This document shows positions 7,364-13,066 of a DNA stretch of 13,066 nt, piece after piece. The stretch spans positions 1 through 13,066 of the forward strand of contig NZ_JALXVH010000065.1 of assembly GCF_025149945.1 (NCBI RefSeq), in the 5' to 3' direction. The position numbers and the translations under genes were made by a program. Position 1 is the stretch's first letter, and the number at the start of each line of letters is the position of its first letter. The notes under the pieces were generated by a model. The model was not told where the DNA came from. It worked only from the letters and a program-made list of their open reading frames with translations, and searched no databases. This DNA comes from Kocuria sp. p3-SID1428. Its GTDB lineage: Bacteria; Actinomycetota; Actinomycetes; Actinomycetales; Micrococcaceae.

Positions 7364-8155
7364 ATGATTCTCAGCTCTCCCTCTGCCACGACATCCACAC
7401 ACAAGGCCTATGACTCCGTCTGGGTCGAGTTCGATTCCATCTGGCTGAAGCCGCGGCTCGTCTTCGATGAGCGCACGCGCGACGCGTTCGATGCCTGCGC
7501 AGAGATCTGCAACACGGTGATGTGCGAGAGCATGGGAACCGCGCCATCCGCGCAGCGCCCCCTGGTGCGCTGCGCGCTGCGCACGGACGGACCGGGGTCC
7601 TATCTCCTGAGCTTCGAGATCCCGGAAGAAGGCCCTGCGCTTCCGGAGCCGGCCACCACCTCGCCCGCAAGGGGTCGCTGGAAGGCCAGAAAGCGCACCC
7701 AGGAAGCTCGGACCGCAAGCCAGCCGGACCCTGACCTGCAGCTCAGGCTCCTGTCGGCCACTCGCATCCTCGTGGAGATGCTGCTGGCGGTCGACACCAT
7801 CTGCTCCACGCCCGCAGGCCAGCTCAGCGTGAACGAGCGGCGATGCAACCACGGGCACTTCGTGGAATTCGTCAACGGCGTCAGGGTCCTGAGGCATATA
7901 CACCGGAATTCCTGGATGATGCTGTCGCAGCCGAGGATCCAGAAGCTGCTGAGCCGAGCCTTCGCTCCGTTCCAGGATGCCGAGCTCCACACCATGAGCG
8001 TGCGAGAGATCCCCCAGGAGGGGAGCCTCGGCGCCAGCTGGGTGGTCACAGCCAACCGCCGCCTGCAAGCTTTCGCGAACGGGGCACTGCTCGAGATGCC
8101 CGCCCTTCAGGGCACGATGCTCGGCGCCCAGCAGATATCGGCCGAGCGCTCCTGA
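7364..8155 (+). CDS. Hypothetical protein of unknown function
   Basis: I do not recognise this 263-residue protein. It has no signal peptide, membrane helix or catalytic motif that I can name. Two folded-looking parts, about residues 15-87 and 124-240, are joined by a proline- and charge-rich linker (88-123). The C-terminal half is partly amphipathic helical and contains RRCNHGHFVEFVNGV (159-173) and HIHRNSW (178-184), clusters of His, Asn and Cys that need not be a metal site. The ATG at 7364 is preceded by AGGACGG, a fair ribosome binding site; the frame is open to a GTG at 7187, but that extension looks non-coding. It stands alone between a tRNA and a convergent ABC gene (16 bp between stops), with somewhat lower GC. 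Acquisition by transfer is possible. Confidence 0.72.
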   Translation: MILSSPSATTSTHKAYDSVWVEFDSIWLKPRLVFDERTRDAFDACAEICNTVMCESMGTAPSAQRPLVRCALRTDGPGSYLLSFEIPEEGPALPEPATTSPARGRWKARKRTQEARTASQPDPDLQLRLLSATRILVEMLLAVDTICSTPAGQLSVNERRCNHGHFVEFVNGVRVLRHIHRNSWMMLSQPRIQKLLSRAFAPFQDAELHTMSVREIPQEGSLGASWVVTANRRLQAFANGALLEMPALQGTMLGAQQISAERS

Positions 8156-8171
8156 GCGACCCAGCCCCGCT

Positions 8172-8939
8172 TCACCCCGCCGTGAGCCGCCCGTCGACCA
8201 AGGTCAGCCGGCGGTCGTCGTCCTCCAGCAGCTCGGCCTCGTGCGTCACCAGCACCGTGGCGGTGCCGAAGCGCCGCGTCGCGTCTCGCAGCATCTGCAT
8301 GACGGAGATCGAGCGCTCGTGATCCAGCGCGGCCGTGGGCTCGTCGACGAGCATCACCGACGGGCTCGACATCAGCGCCCGGCCGATGTTGACCCGCTGC
8401 TGCTGACCGCCCGAGAGCTGGTGGGGCCTGCGACCGGCGGCGGCCTCCAGCCCGAGCAGCTCGAGCAGCTCGTCGGCGCGCCTGGCCGCCTCCCGGCGCC
8501 GGCGCCGATCCTGTCCGCCGATGTGCGCGGTGAGCAGCAGCTGCTCCCGAGCGGTCAGCGAGGCCAGCAGATTGGGCTGCTGGAACACGACGCCCACCCG
8601 GGTCCGGCGCATCTCGGCGCGCTGTTCTGGGGTCATCTGCACGACGTCGCGGCCGTCGATCAGCACCTGCCCCGAGCTCGCTCCGACCAGACCGGCCACG
8701 ACGGACAGCAGGGAGGACTTGCCCGATCCCGACGGCCCCGTGACCGCGGTGAGGACCCCGGCGGGTGCCTCCATGGAAACGCCGTCGAGGGCATGGACCA
8801 CTCGGGGGCGCCCGTCGTCGTCCTGGCCGTCGGGCCAGCTGAGACGGACGTCGCGCAGCCGCAGCGCGGCTGAGGAATCGACGCGCTCAGCAGCCTCGGC
8901 GGACTGCCAGGGGGCGGGGGCGGTGGACAGCACAGTCAT
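8172..8939 (-). CDS. ABC transporter ATP-binding protein (MacB/HrtA type)
   Basis: This 255-residue ATPase powers the adjacent FtsX-type permease on the cytoplasmic face of the membrane. All nucleotide-binding motifs are intact. They are Walker A GPSGSGKSS (68-76), Q-loop Gln120 in VVFQQPNLL, signature LSGGQQQR (175-182), Walker B VMLVDEP (195-201) with catalytic Glu200, the D-loop in TAALD, and switch His233 in VTHEAEL. The sequence between Walker A and the Q-loop resembles the LolD/MacB/HrtA group, which works with permeases having large extracytoplasmic domains. The ATG has a strong AAGGAG 8 nt upstream. It follows the permease by 43 bp and is the second gene of the minus-strand operon. 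Divergent two-component genes lie upstream, so it is probably induced through them. Confidence 0.95.
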   Translation of the reverse strand: MTVLSTAPAPWQSAEAAERVDSSAALRLRDVRLSWPDGQDDDGRPRVVHALDGVSMEAPAGVLTAVTGPSGSGKSSLLSVVAGLVGASSGQVLIDGRDVVQMTPEQRAEMRRTRVGVVFQQPNLLASLTAREQLLLTAHIGGQDRRRRREAARRADELLELLGLEAAAGRRPHQLSGGQQQRVNIGRALMSSPSVMLVDEPTAALDHERSISVMQMLRDATRRFGTATVLVTHEAELLEDDDRRLTLVDGRLTAG

Positions 8940-8982
8940 GTCGGGCTCCTTCGGAAGCAGAGGGTGGAAAGCGGGCAGGGGC

Positions 8983-10092
8983 TCAAGCCGCGGACAGCGC
9001 GATCTGCGGGTCCACGCGAGCGACCCGGCGCACGGCCAGCAGCGCGGCGGCCAAGCCGAGCAGCAGGATCCCCAGGGCGGGCACCAGGGTGGTGGTCGGC
9101 GTGAGGCTGAACGGCACCGCTCCTGTCACCAGGGCGCCGCCGAGGCCGCCGAGCACCAGTCCGAGCGCGGTTCCGCCCAGCAGGACGGCCGCCGACTGGG
9201 CCAGCGCATCGCGCAGCACCCAGCCGCGAGAGGCCCCCAGGGCGCGCAGGATCGCGACCTCACGGGTGCGCTGGATGCTCCACACGGTCAGGAACGCGAT
9301 CACCACGAGCGCGCCGATGCCGTAGAGGAAGGCCTGCATCATCAGCAGGGAGCCGTGCTCCGAGCTGTAGGCGGGCAGTGCCGCGAAGGAGTCGCGCGTG
9401 CTGGCGCTCCAGGTGCCTGCGGCCTCGTCCTGATCGGTCATCCGATCCTCGAGCTCGCTGCCGTTCAGGCCGTCGGCGGGGAAGATGGCCAGCGCGCTGC
9501 TCTGGCCGTCGCCCATGCGCAGCAGCTGCGCGGAGTCCTCGGTCGAGGTCCACACCACCGGAGAGTGCGAGTACCACTCATCGGCCGCGATGCCGATGAC
9601 CGTCAGCTTCAGCGCACCCGCGTCCAGCTCGTCGCCGACACCGACGCCCAGCGACTGGGCCGTCTCCTGAGACAGGACGGTCTGCCCGGCCCCCGGACGG
9701 GCCCGTCCTTCGAGGATCTCGAGGTCCGGGGCCAGCTCGGTGCCCGGCTGCAGGGCGAGCACGGCGGCCGAGGCCGAGGCGCCGTCGTGCTCGAGCTGGG
9801 CGCGCCCGACGTCGAAGCGCTCGACAGCCTCCACGCCGTCGGCGCCGGCCCAGGACCCCGCCTGCTGGGCGTCGATGCGGGAGTCGCTGTAGGTGGGGTC
9901 CTCGCGGTCGTCGCCGGCGTCCAGGACGATGCGCGGAGCATCCAGCGCCTCGAGGGCGGAGGTGGACTGGCGGCCCAGCCCGTCCGTCAGGCCGGTGAGC
10001 ATGACCACGAGCAGCGTGATCATGGCGACCACGGAGCCGATGAGGGCGAAGCGACCGCGCGCGAAGCGCAGATCGCGCAGGGAGAGGAACAT
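8983..10092 (-). CDS. FtsX-type ABC transporter permease (HrtB/DevC-like)
   Basis: This is the membrane partner of the ATPase gene that follows, 369 residues. The topology is that of type VII (MacB-fold) transporters. There is one helix near the N-terminus (about 15-37), a large extracytoplasmic domain (about 40-247), then three helices (about 250-272, 298-322 and 333-355). The segment after the second helix, QRTREVAILRALGASRGWVLRD (274-295), is the FtsX-family coupling region. Its size and the start MFLSLRDLRFARGRF resemble HrtB/DevC permeases, which extrude hydrophobic or membrane-inserted compounds such as haem by mechanotransmission. The frame is open far upstream of the ATG at 10092, but that part overlaps the divergent kinase and lacks family features. 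AGGAG 9 nt before the ATG supports the start. Confidence 0.94.
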   Translation of the reverse strand: MFLSLRDLRFARGRFALIGSVVAMITLLVVMLTGLTDGLGRQSTSALEALDAPRIVLDAGDDREDPTYSDSRIDAQQAGSWAGADGVEAVERFDVGRAQLEHDGASASAAVLALQPGTELAPDLEILEGRARPGAGQTVLSQETAQSLGVGVGDELDAGALKLTVIGIAADEWYSHSPVVWTSTEDSAQLLRMGDGQSSALAIFPADGLNGSELEDRMTDQDEAAGTWSASTRDSFAALPAYSSEHGSLLMMQAFLYGIGALVVIAFLTVWSIQRTREVAILRALGASRGWVLRDALAQSAAVLLGGTALGLVLGGLGGALVTGAVPFSLTPTTTLVPALGILLLGLAAALLAVRRVARVDPQIALSAA

Positions 10093-10231
10093 GCTGGTCA
10101 CTCCTGGCGGATGGTTCGAGGGGCCGGGTGCCTTCCCGGCGTTGTGCGAGGGCTCCACTGTCCGTCTCGACCGGGCACTGCGGCATCGACCGCCGGTGCG
10201 GTCCTGGGCGCACCGAACGGCGCAGCCCGGG

Positions 10232-10249
10232 ATCAGCCGATCGGCTGAT
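10232..10249. promoter_or_regulatory. Perfect 18-bp palindrome, probable operator of the divergent transporter/two-component genes
   Basis: ATCAGCCGATCGGCTGAT reads identically on both strands. It lies in the 189-bp region between the permease and kinase start codons. Its right end overlaps the expected -35 position of the kinase promoter. A symmetric site is what a dimeric NarL/LuxR-type response regulator would bind, so autoregulation and control of the transporter by the adjacent regulator is a reasonable inference. Binding itself is not shown by the sequence. Confidence 0.55.
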
Positions 10250-10269
10250 GACTCGTCCGGCAGGATCCG

Positions 10270-10281
10270 TAGGCTGGAGCG
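10270..10281 (+). promoter_or_regulatory. -10 element of the histidine kinase gene, probably leaderless
   Basis: TAGGCT (10270-10275) fits TAnnnT and is followed by 6 nt (GGAGCG) and then the ATG. The GGAG is only 2 nt from the start codon, too near for a normal ribosome binding site. With a 17-18 nt spacer the -35 position falls at about 10246-10252, on the right arm of the palindrome. Confidence 0.5.
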
Positions 10282-11598
10282 ATGACCACCTCCACCGCCG
10301 ACCGGGCCCTCGGCCCGGACTCCGACGAGGCCGCAGCGACTCCCGCCGTGCTGCGGGCCATGCGAGTGATCCTGCACGTGAGCTTCGCCGGGCTGCTGGG
10401 GCTGGCAGTGGGCCGGTTCCTGATCGGCGCCTCCTGGCCCGGCGCCCTGTGGCCGCTGGCCCTGTCCGTGCTGCTGGGCCTCGCCTATCTGAGCGGCACC
10501 GTCGCGGAGCATCGGGCCTTCCTTGGCGTCCGTCCCCGTGCGCGCCCGGCCAGCGCGGGCGTGTGGCTGGCGGCGGTGCTCGTGCTGTGGTGCCTGCTTG
10601 CTCTGCGCGCACCGGACTTCTCCTGGGTGGTCTTCCCGCTGTTCTTCGTCGTCCAGGCCGTGCTGCCGACGGTGCCGAGCCTGATCGCCGTCGCAGGACT
10701 CACCGCGGTGGTGATCGCCACCCAGGCTCTGCACGCCGCTCCGGGCGGCTTCGGCGCCGGGCAGATCATCGGCCCCGTCATCGGAGCGGTCTTCGCTGTG
10801 ATCACGGCTTGGGCCTACCGAGCCCTGTGGCGAGATGCCCAGCGCCACCGCCGCACCGTCGTCGCGCTGCAGGCCGCCCGGGAGGAGCTCGCCCACCGCG
10901 AGCACCGCGCGGGAGTGCTCGCCGAGCGCGAACGGCTCTCCCGCGAGATCCACGACACCCTGGCCCAGGGCCTCGCCTCGATCGTGCTGTTCTCCCGCGC
11001 CGCCCAGGACTCCCTGGCGCAGGATCGCACGGACGCCGCCGCCGAGCAGCTGCGAGTCCTGGAGTCGACGGCTTCGGCCGATCTCGCGGAAGCCCGTCGC
11101 TTCGTCCAGGGCCTAGCCTCGCCGCGGCTGGCCGCCGGGCTCGAATCCGCTCTGCGCGAGCTGGTCGAGAGCCTGCAGGAACGCGCCGAGTCCGCCGGTA
11201 CGGGCCTGCGCGCCTCGATGCGCGTGGAGGGCGAGCCTCGGGATCTGGCCCAGGAGACCGAAACCATGCTGCTGCGCGCGGCTCAGACCTGCTTGAGCAA
11301 TGCCGAAGCCCACGCCCGCGCCTCCCGCGTGGCGCTCACCCTGGCCTACTGGCCGGAGACGGTGAGCCTGGACGTCGTGGACGACGGTGTGGGGTTCGAC
11401 ACCGCAGCGCCTTCGCGGCCCGGGTCCAACGGCGGCTACGGTCTGCCCCACCTGCGCCGGCGAGCCCGCGAGCTCGGCGGGCAGCTGTCCATCGAGTCGC
11501 GCCCGGGAGCCGGCACGGCAGCGGCTCTGCAGCTGCCCGCGCCCGTCACCCGGCCGAGCACACCGCAGCAGCCCGCGAAGGATCGAGACCGGACATGA
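10282..11598 (+). CDS. Sensor histidine kinase, HisKA_3 type, with six-helix membrane domain
   Basis: This membrane sensor phosphorylates the response regulator encoded next to it. The 438-residue protein has six hydrophobic segments (about 28-48, 52-71, 92-108, 112-128, 130-150 and 160-181) with only short loops, so it probably senses a ligand within or at the membrane. A coiled-coil-like linker (about 185-215) follows. The phosphoacceptor is His224 in REIHDTLAQGLASIV. The ATPase domain shows Asn340 in the N-box, DDGVGFD (367-373), GYGLPHLRRR (385-394) and GAGT (409-412). The six-helix input plus the HDTLAQGL motif recall corynebacterial HrrS/ChrS haem sensors and related actinobacterial kinases. 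It starts divergently from the ABC permease and overlaps the regulator gene by 4 bp (ATGA). The ligand is inferred only from this arrangement. Confidence 0.95.
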   Translation: MTTSTADRALGPDSDEAAATPAVLRAMRVILHVSFAGLLGLAVGRFLIGASWPGALWPLALSVLLGLAYLSGTVAEHRAFLGVRPRARPASAGVWLAAVLVLWCLLALRAPDFSWVVFPLFFVVQAVLPTVPSLIAVAGLTAVVIATQALHAAPGGFGAGQIIGPVIGAVFAVITAWAYRALWRDAQRHRRTVVALQAAREELAHREHRAGVLAERERLSREIHDTLAQGLASIVLFSRAAQDSLAQDRTDAAAEQLRVLESTASADLAEARRFVQGLASPRLAAGLESALRELVESLQERAESAGTGLRASMRVEGEPRDLAQETETMLLRAAQTCLSNAEAHARASRVALTLAYWPETVSLDVVDDGVGFDTAAPSRPGSNGGYGLPHLRRRARELGGQLSIESRPGAGTAAALQLPAPVTRPSTPQQPAKDRDRT

Positions 11599-12236
11599 CC
11601 CACCCCGCCCCGACGACCGAGACCCCTCTGGGCCTGCTGCTCGTGGACGACCACCCCGTCGTGCGCGCCGGGCTGAAGGCTCTGCTCGAGGCCGACGGCA
11701 CGCTCGCGGTCCTCGCGGAGGCAGGCGACGGGGCCCAAGCCCTGGCCGCACTCGACGACCACCACGTGGACGTCGTGATCATGGACCTGCAGATGCCGAC
11801 CATGGATGGGCCCACGGCCATCCGCAGGCTCCGCGACCGCGGCGGGCCTCCCGTCCTGGTCCTGACCACCTACGAGACGCAGGCGGACATCGTCTCCGCG
11901 CTGGAGGCCGGAGCCACCGGCTATCTGCTCAAGGACTCCCCCGCCGAGCAGCTGCGAGAGGCCGTGCGCCAGACCGCGCAGGGTCGCTCCGTGCTGGCGC
12001 CGTCGGTGACGCAGCAGCTCGTGCAGCGGGCGGCCCGGCCGTCGCAGACGCTCAGCGCGCGGGAGATCGAGATCCTGCAGGGACTGGCCACGGGAGCCAG
12101 CAACCGGGAGCTGGCAGCGCAGCTGGTGATCTCCGAGGCCACCGTCAAGACGCACCTGCTGCACGTCTACGACAAGCTCGGCGTGGACAATCGGACCGCC
12201 GCCGTGCATCGGGCCAGGGAGCAGCGGCTCATCTGA
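11595..12236 (+). CDS. Response regulator, NarL/LuxR (HrrA/ChrA-like) family
   Basis: This cytoplasmic transcription factor is activated by the adjacent kinase. The receiver domain (about 12-130) has the acidic pocket Asp18-Asp19 in LLVDDHPVVRAGL. The phosphorylated Asp64 lies in VIMDLQMPTMDG. Thr91 in VLTTYET and Lys113 in YLLKDSP complete the pocket. A LuxR-type helix-turn-helix occupies about 152-208 (TLSAREIEIL through EATVKTHLLHVYDKLG). The 213-residue length is typical. Translation is coupled to the kinase by an ATGA overlap. The reading frame is open far upstream through the kinase, but the family N-terminus begins at this ATG. The 18-bp palindrome upstream of the kinase is a candidate binding site, and the divergent ABC exporter a candidate target. 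Confidence 0.97.
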   Translation: MTHPAPTTETPLGLLLVDDHPVVRAGLKALLEADGTLAVLAEAGDGAQALAALDDHHVDVVIMDLQMPTMDGPTAIRRLRDRGGPPVLVLTTYETQADIVSALEAGATGYLLKDSPAEQLREAVRQTAQGRSVLAPSVTQQLVQRAARPSQTLSAREIEILQGLATGASNRELAAQLVISEATVKTHLLHVYDKLGVDNRTAAVHRAREQRLI

Positions 12237-12269
12237 GGCGTGCCGCGCGGGCTGCGGCGCCGAGACCGC

Positions 12270-12752
12270 TCAGCTCGCCCGGTGCTCCCGCAGCAGCGCC
12301 TCGCCGCGCACGACGTGGCCGCCGACGGCCTCCGCACGCCGCCGCACGGCCTCCAGACGCTGGTCACGGGCGACCTCGGGGTCCAGACCAGGGGCGCGGA
12401 ATCGGGCCAGCGCGAGAGTCTCGGCCGCCTGGGCCATGTCGTTGCCTGCCCGGGAGAGCTCGCGATGCAGATCGTTGAGCCACCCGCCGTCGGAGCCGGG
12501 GATGTCCTGGTCGTTCGTGGGCGCCATGGCCTGCGCGGCCACGCACAGCGCGCGCACTCGCGGAAGCAGGTCAGCCAGCTCATTGGCGGCGGGAACTACA
12601 GCGGCCTGCAGATCGGTGTCCTGGATCTGCTCGAGGACCTGATGGAAGCGATCGAGCCCGCGCCGGAACCGGCCATGGGCGCGACGCCATACGCCCAGAC
12701 CCATCTCCTTCTCATCGCGGCGCTGAGCCCGATGCTCGCTGAGGAATCCCAT
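12270..12752 (-). CDS. Conserved-looking small helical protein, function unknown
   Basis: The 160-residue product has no membrane segment or signal peptide. It is rich in Ala, Arg, Glu and Leu and probably all-helical. Visible stretches include a basic N-terminus (HRAQRRDEKE, 7-16) and helices at about 17-45, 49-77, 90-120 and 125-156. A less structured turn (78-89) carries DQDIP and a glycine pair. The ATG at 12752 was chosen; a GTG two codons upstream is possible, and the longer open frame beyond looks non-coding. No strong ribosome binding site is visible. It is convergent with the response regulator (33 bp between stops) and lies downstream of the YbdD-family gene on the same strand, 127 bp away. 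I cannot assign a function. Confidence 0.72.
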   Translation of the reverse strand: MGFLSEHRAQRRDEKEMGLGVWRRAHGRFRRGLDRFHQVLEQIQDTDLQAAVVPAANELADLLPRVRALCVAAQAMAPTNDQDIPGSDGGWLNDLHRELSRAGNDMAQAAETLALARFRAPGLDPEVARDQRLEAVRRRAEAVGGHVVRGEALLREHRAS

Positions 12753-12879
12753 AGACACCCATGATGACACGTCGTCACCATCCGAGAGGCGGTGCCGCCG
12801 GAGCCCCGTCGACCCCACATCGAACGGCCGCTCGCTGAAGGGGCTCACTCCGCAGGGCCGCTGGATCGGCTGCCCCGCT

Positions 12880-13066
12880 TCAGCAGCAGCGGCCCTCCGG
12901 GTGGCGCTCCTGCCAGTCCTGCCAGCTGCGCCAGAACTCGCGCTCGGACATGGGCTTCTCCCCCTCGCACCCATGGGCGCGGTGGTGCTCCAGATAGCGC
13001 TGGTACTTGTCGGCTCCCAGCACGCCGTCGGCGAACCGCTTCAGCGAGGACACCGCCTCGAGGATC
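12880..13066 (-). CDS. YbdD/YjiX (DUF466) family protein, 5' end outside window
   Basis: Only the last 61 residues and the stop codon lie in the window; the reading frame runs off the right edge. The visible part contains LGADKYQRYLEHHRAHG, then KPMSEREFWRSWQD, and ends in GRCC. This pattern (a Tyr-containing helix, a Met-Ser/Thr-Glu-Phe turn and a C-terminal Arg-Cys-Cys) is characteristic of the small YbdD/YjiX family. Those genes usually sit directly downstream of a CstA-type peptide/pyruvate transporter gene, so such a gene may begin just outside the window. Family members are about 65-85 residues long, so little is missing. Their biochemical role is poorly known. Confidence 0.85.
   Translation of the reverse strand, partial: ILEAVSSLKRFADGVLGADKYQRYLEHHRAHGCEGEKPMSEREFWRSWQDWQERHPEGRCC

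Noticed and set aside
10123..10140. GCCGGG/CCCGGC hairpin in the permease leader as a regulatory element
   Set aside because: The 6-bp GC-only arms are expected by chance at this base composition, and no anti-RBS pairing is evident.
10093..10953. N-terminal extension of the permease frame by about 287 codons
   Set aside because: It overlaps the divergent kinase, is low-complexity, and the permease ATG at 10092 has its own AGGAG and a normal family N-terminus.
12801..12846. Inverted repeat GAGCCCC/GGGGCTC between the YbdD-family gene and the helical gene as a terminator
   Set aside because: The 7-bp arms are separated by a loop of about 32 nt and there is no T-tract, so it is too weak to call in GC-rich DNA.
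1..13066. CRISPR arrays, insertion sequences, rRNA genes or riboswitches
   Set aside because: No regularly spaced repeats, transposase-like ORFs, terminal inverted repeats or known conserved RNA motifs were seen on either strand.

Overview
The window is 13 kb of high-GC DNA. Tight gene packing, GTG starts, gene overlaps of 4 bp and the protein families point to an actinobacterium. The order tmk - holB - secreted TAP-type hydrolase - tRNA-Thr, together with a DUF2516 membrane protein, suggests Micrococcales, probably Micrococcaceae. The genus is not determined.

Left part (31-6688), housekeeping. On the minus strand lie a 2,3-bisphosphoglycerate-dependent phosphoglycerate mutase (gpmA) and, behind it, a gamma-family transsulfuration enzyme followed 10 bp later by a small DUF2516 membrane protein. 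Divergent from these, on the plus strand, tmk (thymidylate kinase) overlaps holB (clamp-loader delta') by 4 bp. A lipoprotein serine hydrolase of the tripeptidyl-aminopeptidase type follows. A phosphonatase-like HAD hydrolase runs convergently to it.

Middle part (6689-8155). A tRNA-Thr(CGT) gene has a recognisable promoter and is followed by a nested hairpin that probably ends transcription. Beyond it lies about 280 bp without a convincing gene, then one unrecognised 263-residue ORF. This stretch is visibly poorer in G+C than its neighbours.

Right part (8172-12236), the most interesting region. A four-gene module has an FtsX-type ABC permease and its ATPase on the minus strand. Divergent to them is a six-helix histidine kinase with an overlapping NarL/LuxR-type response regulator. 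A perfect 18-bp palindrome sits in the divergent intergenic region, next to the kinase promoter. The arrangement matches the haem-exporter plus haem-sensor modules (HrtBA with ChrSA) of corynebacteria, so a signal-induced efflux/detoxification system is the best working model. The substrate is inferred, not shown.

Right edge (12270-13066). There is a small helical protein of unknown function, then the 3' end of a YbdD/YjiX-family gene, recognised by its C-terminal Arg-Cys-Cys. Its 5' end lies outside the window.

A theme across the window is leaderless transcription. Four genes (gpmA, the transsulfuration enzyme, tmk and the histidine kinase) each have a -10-like hexamer exactly 6 nt before the start codon, which would put the transcription start on the start codon.
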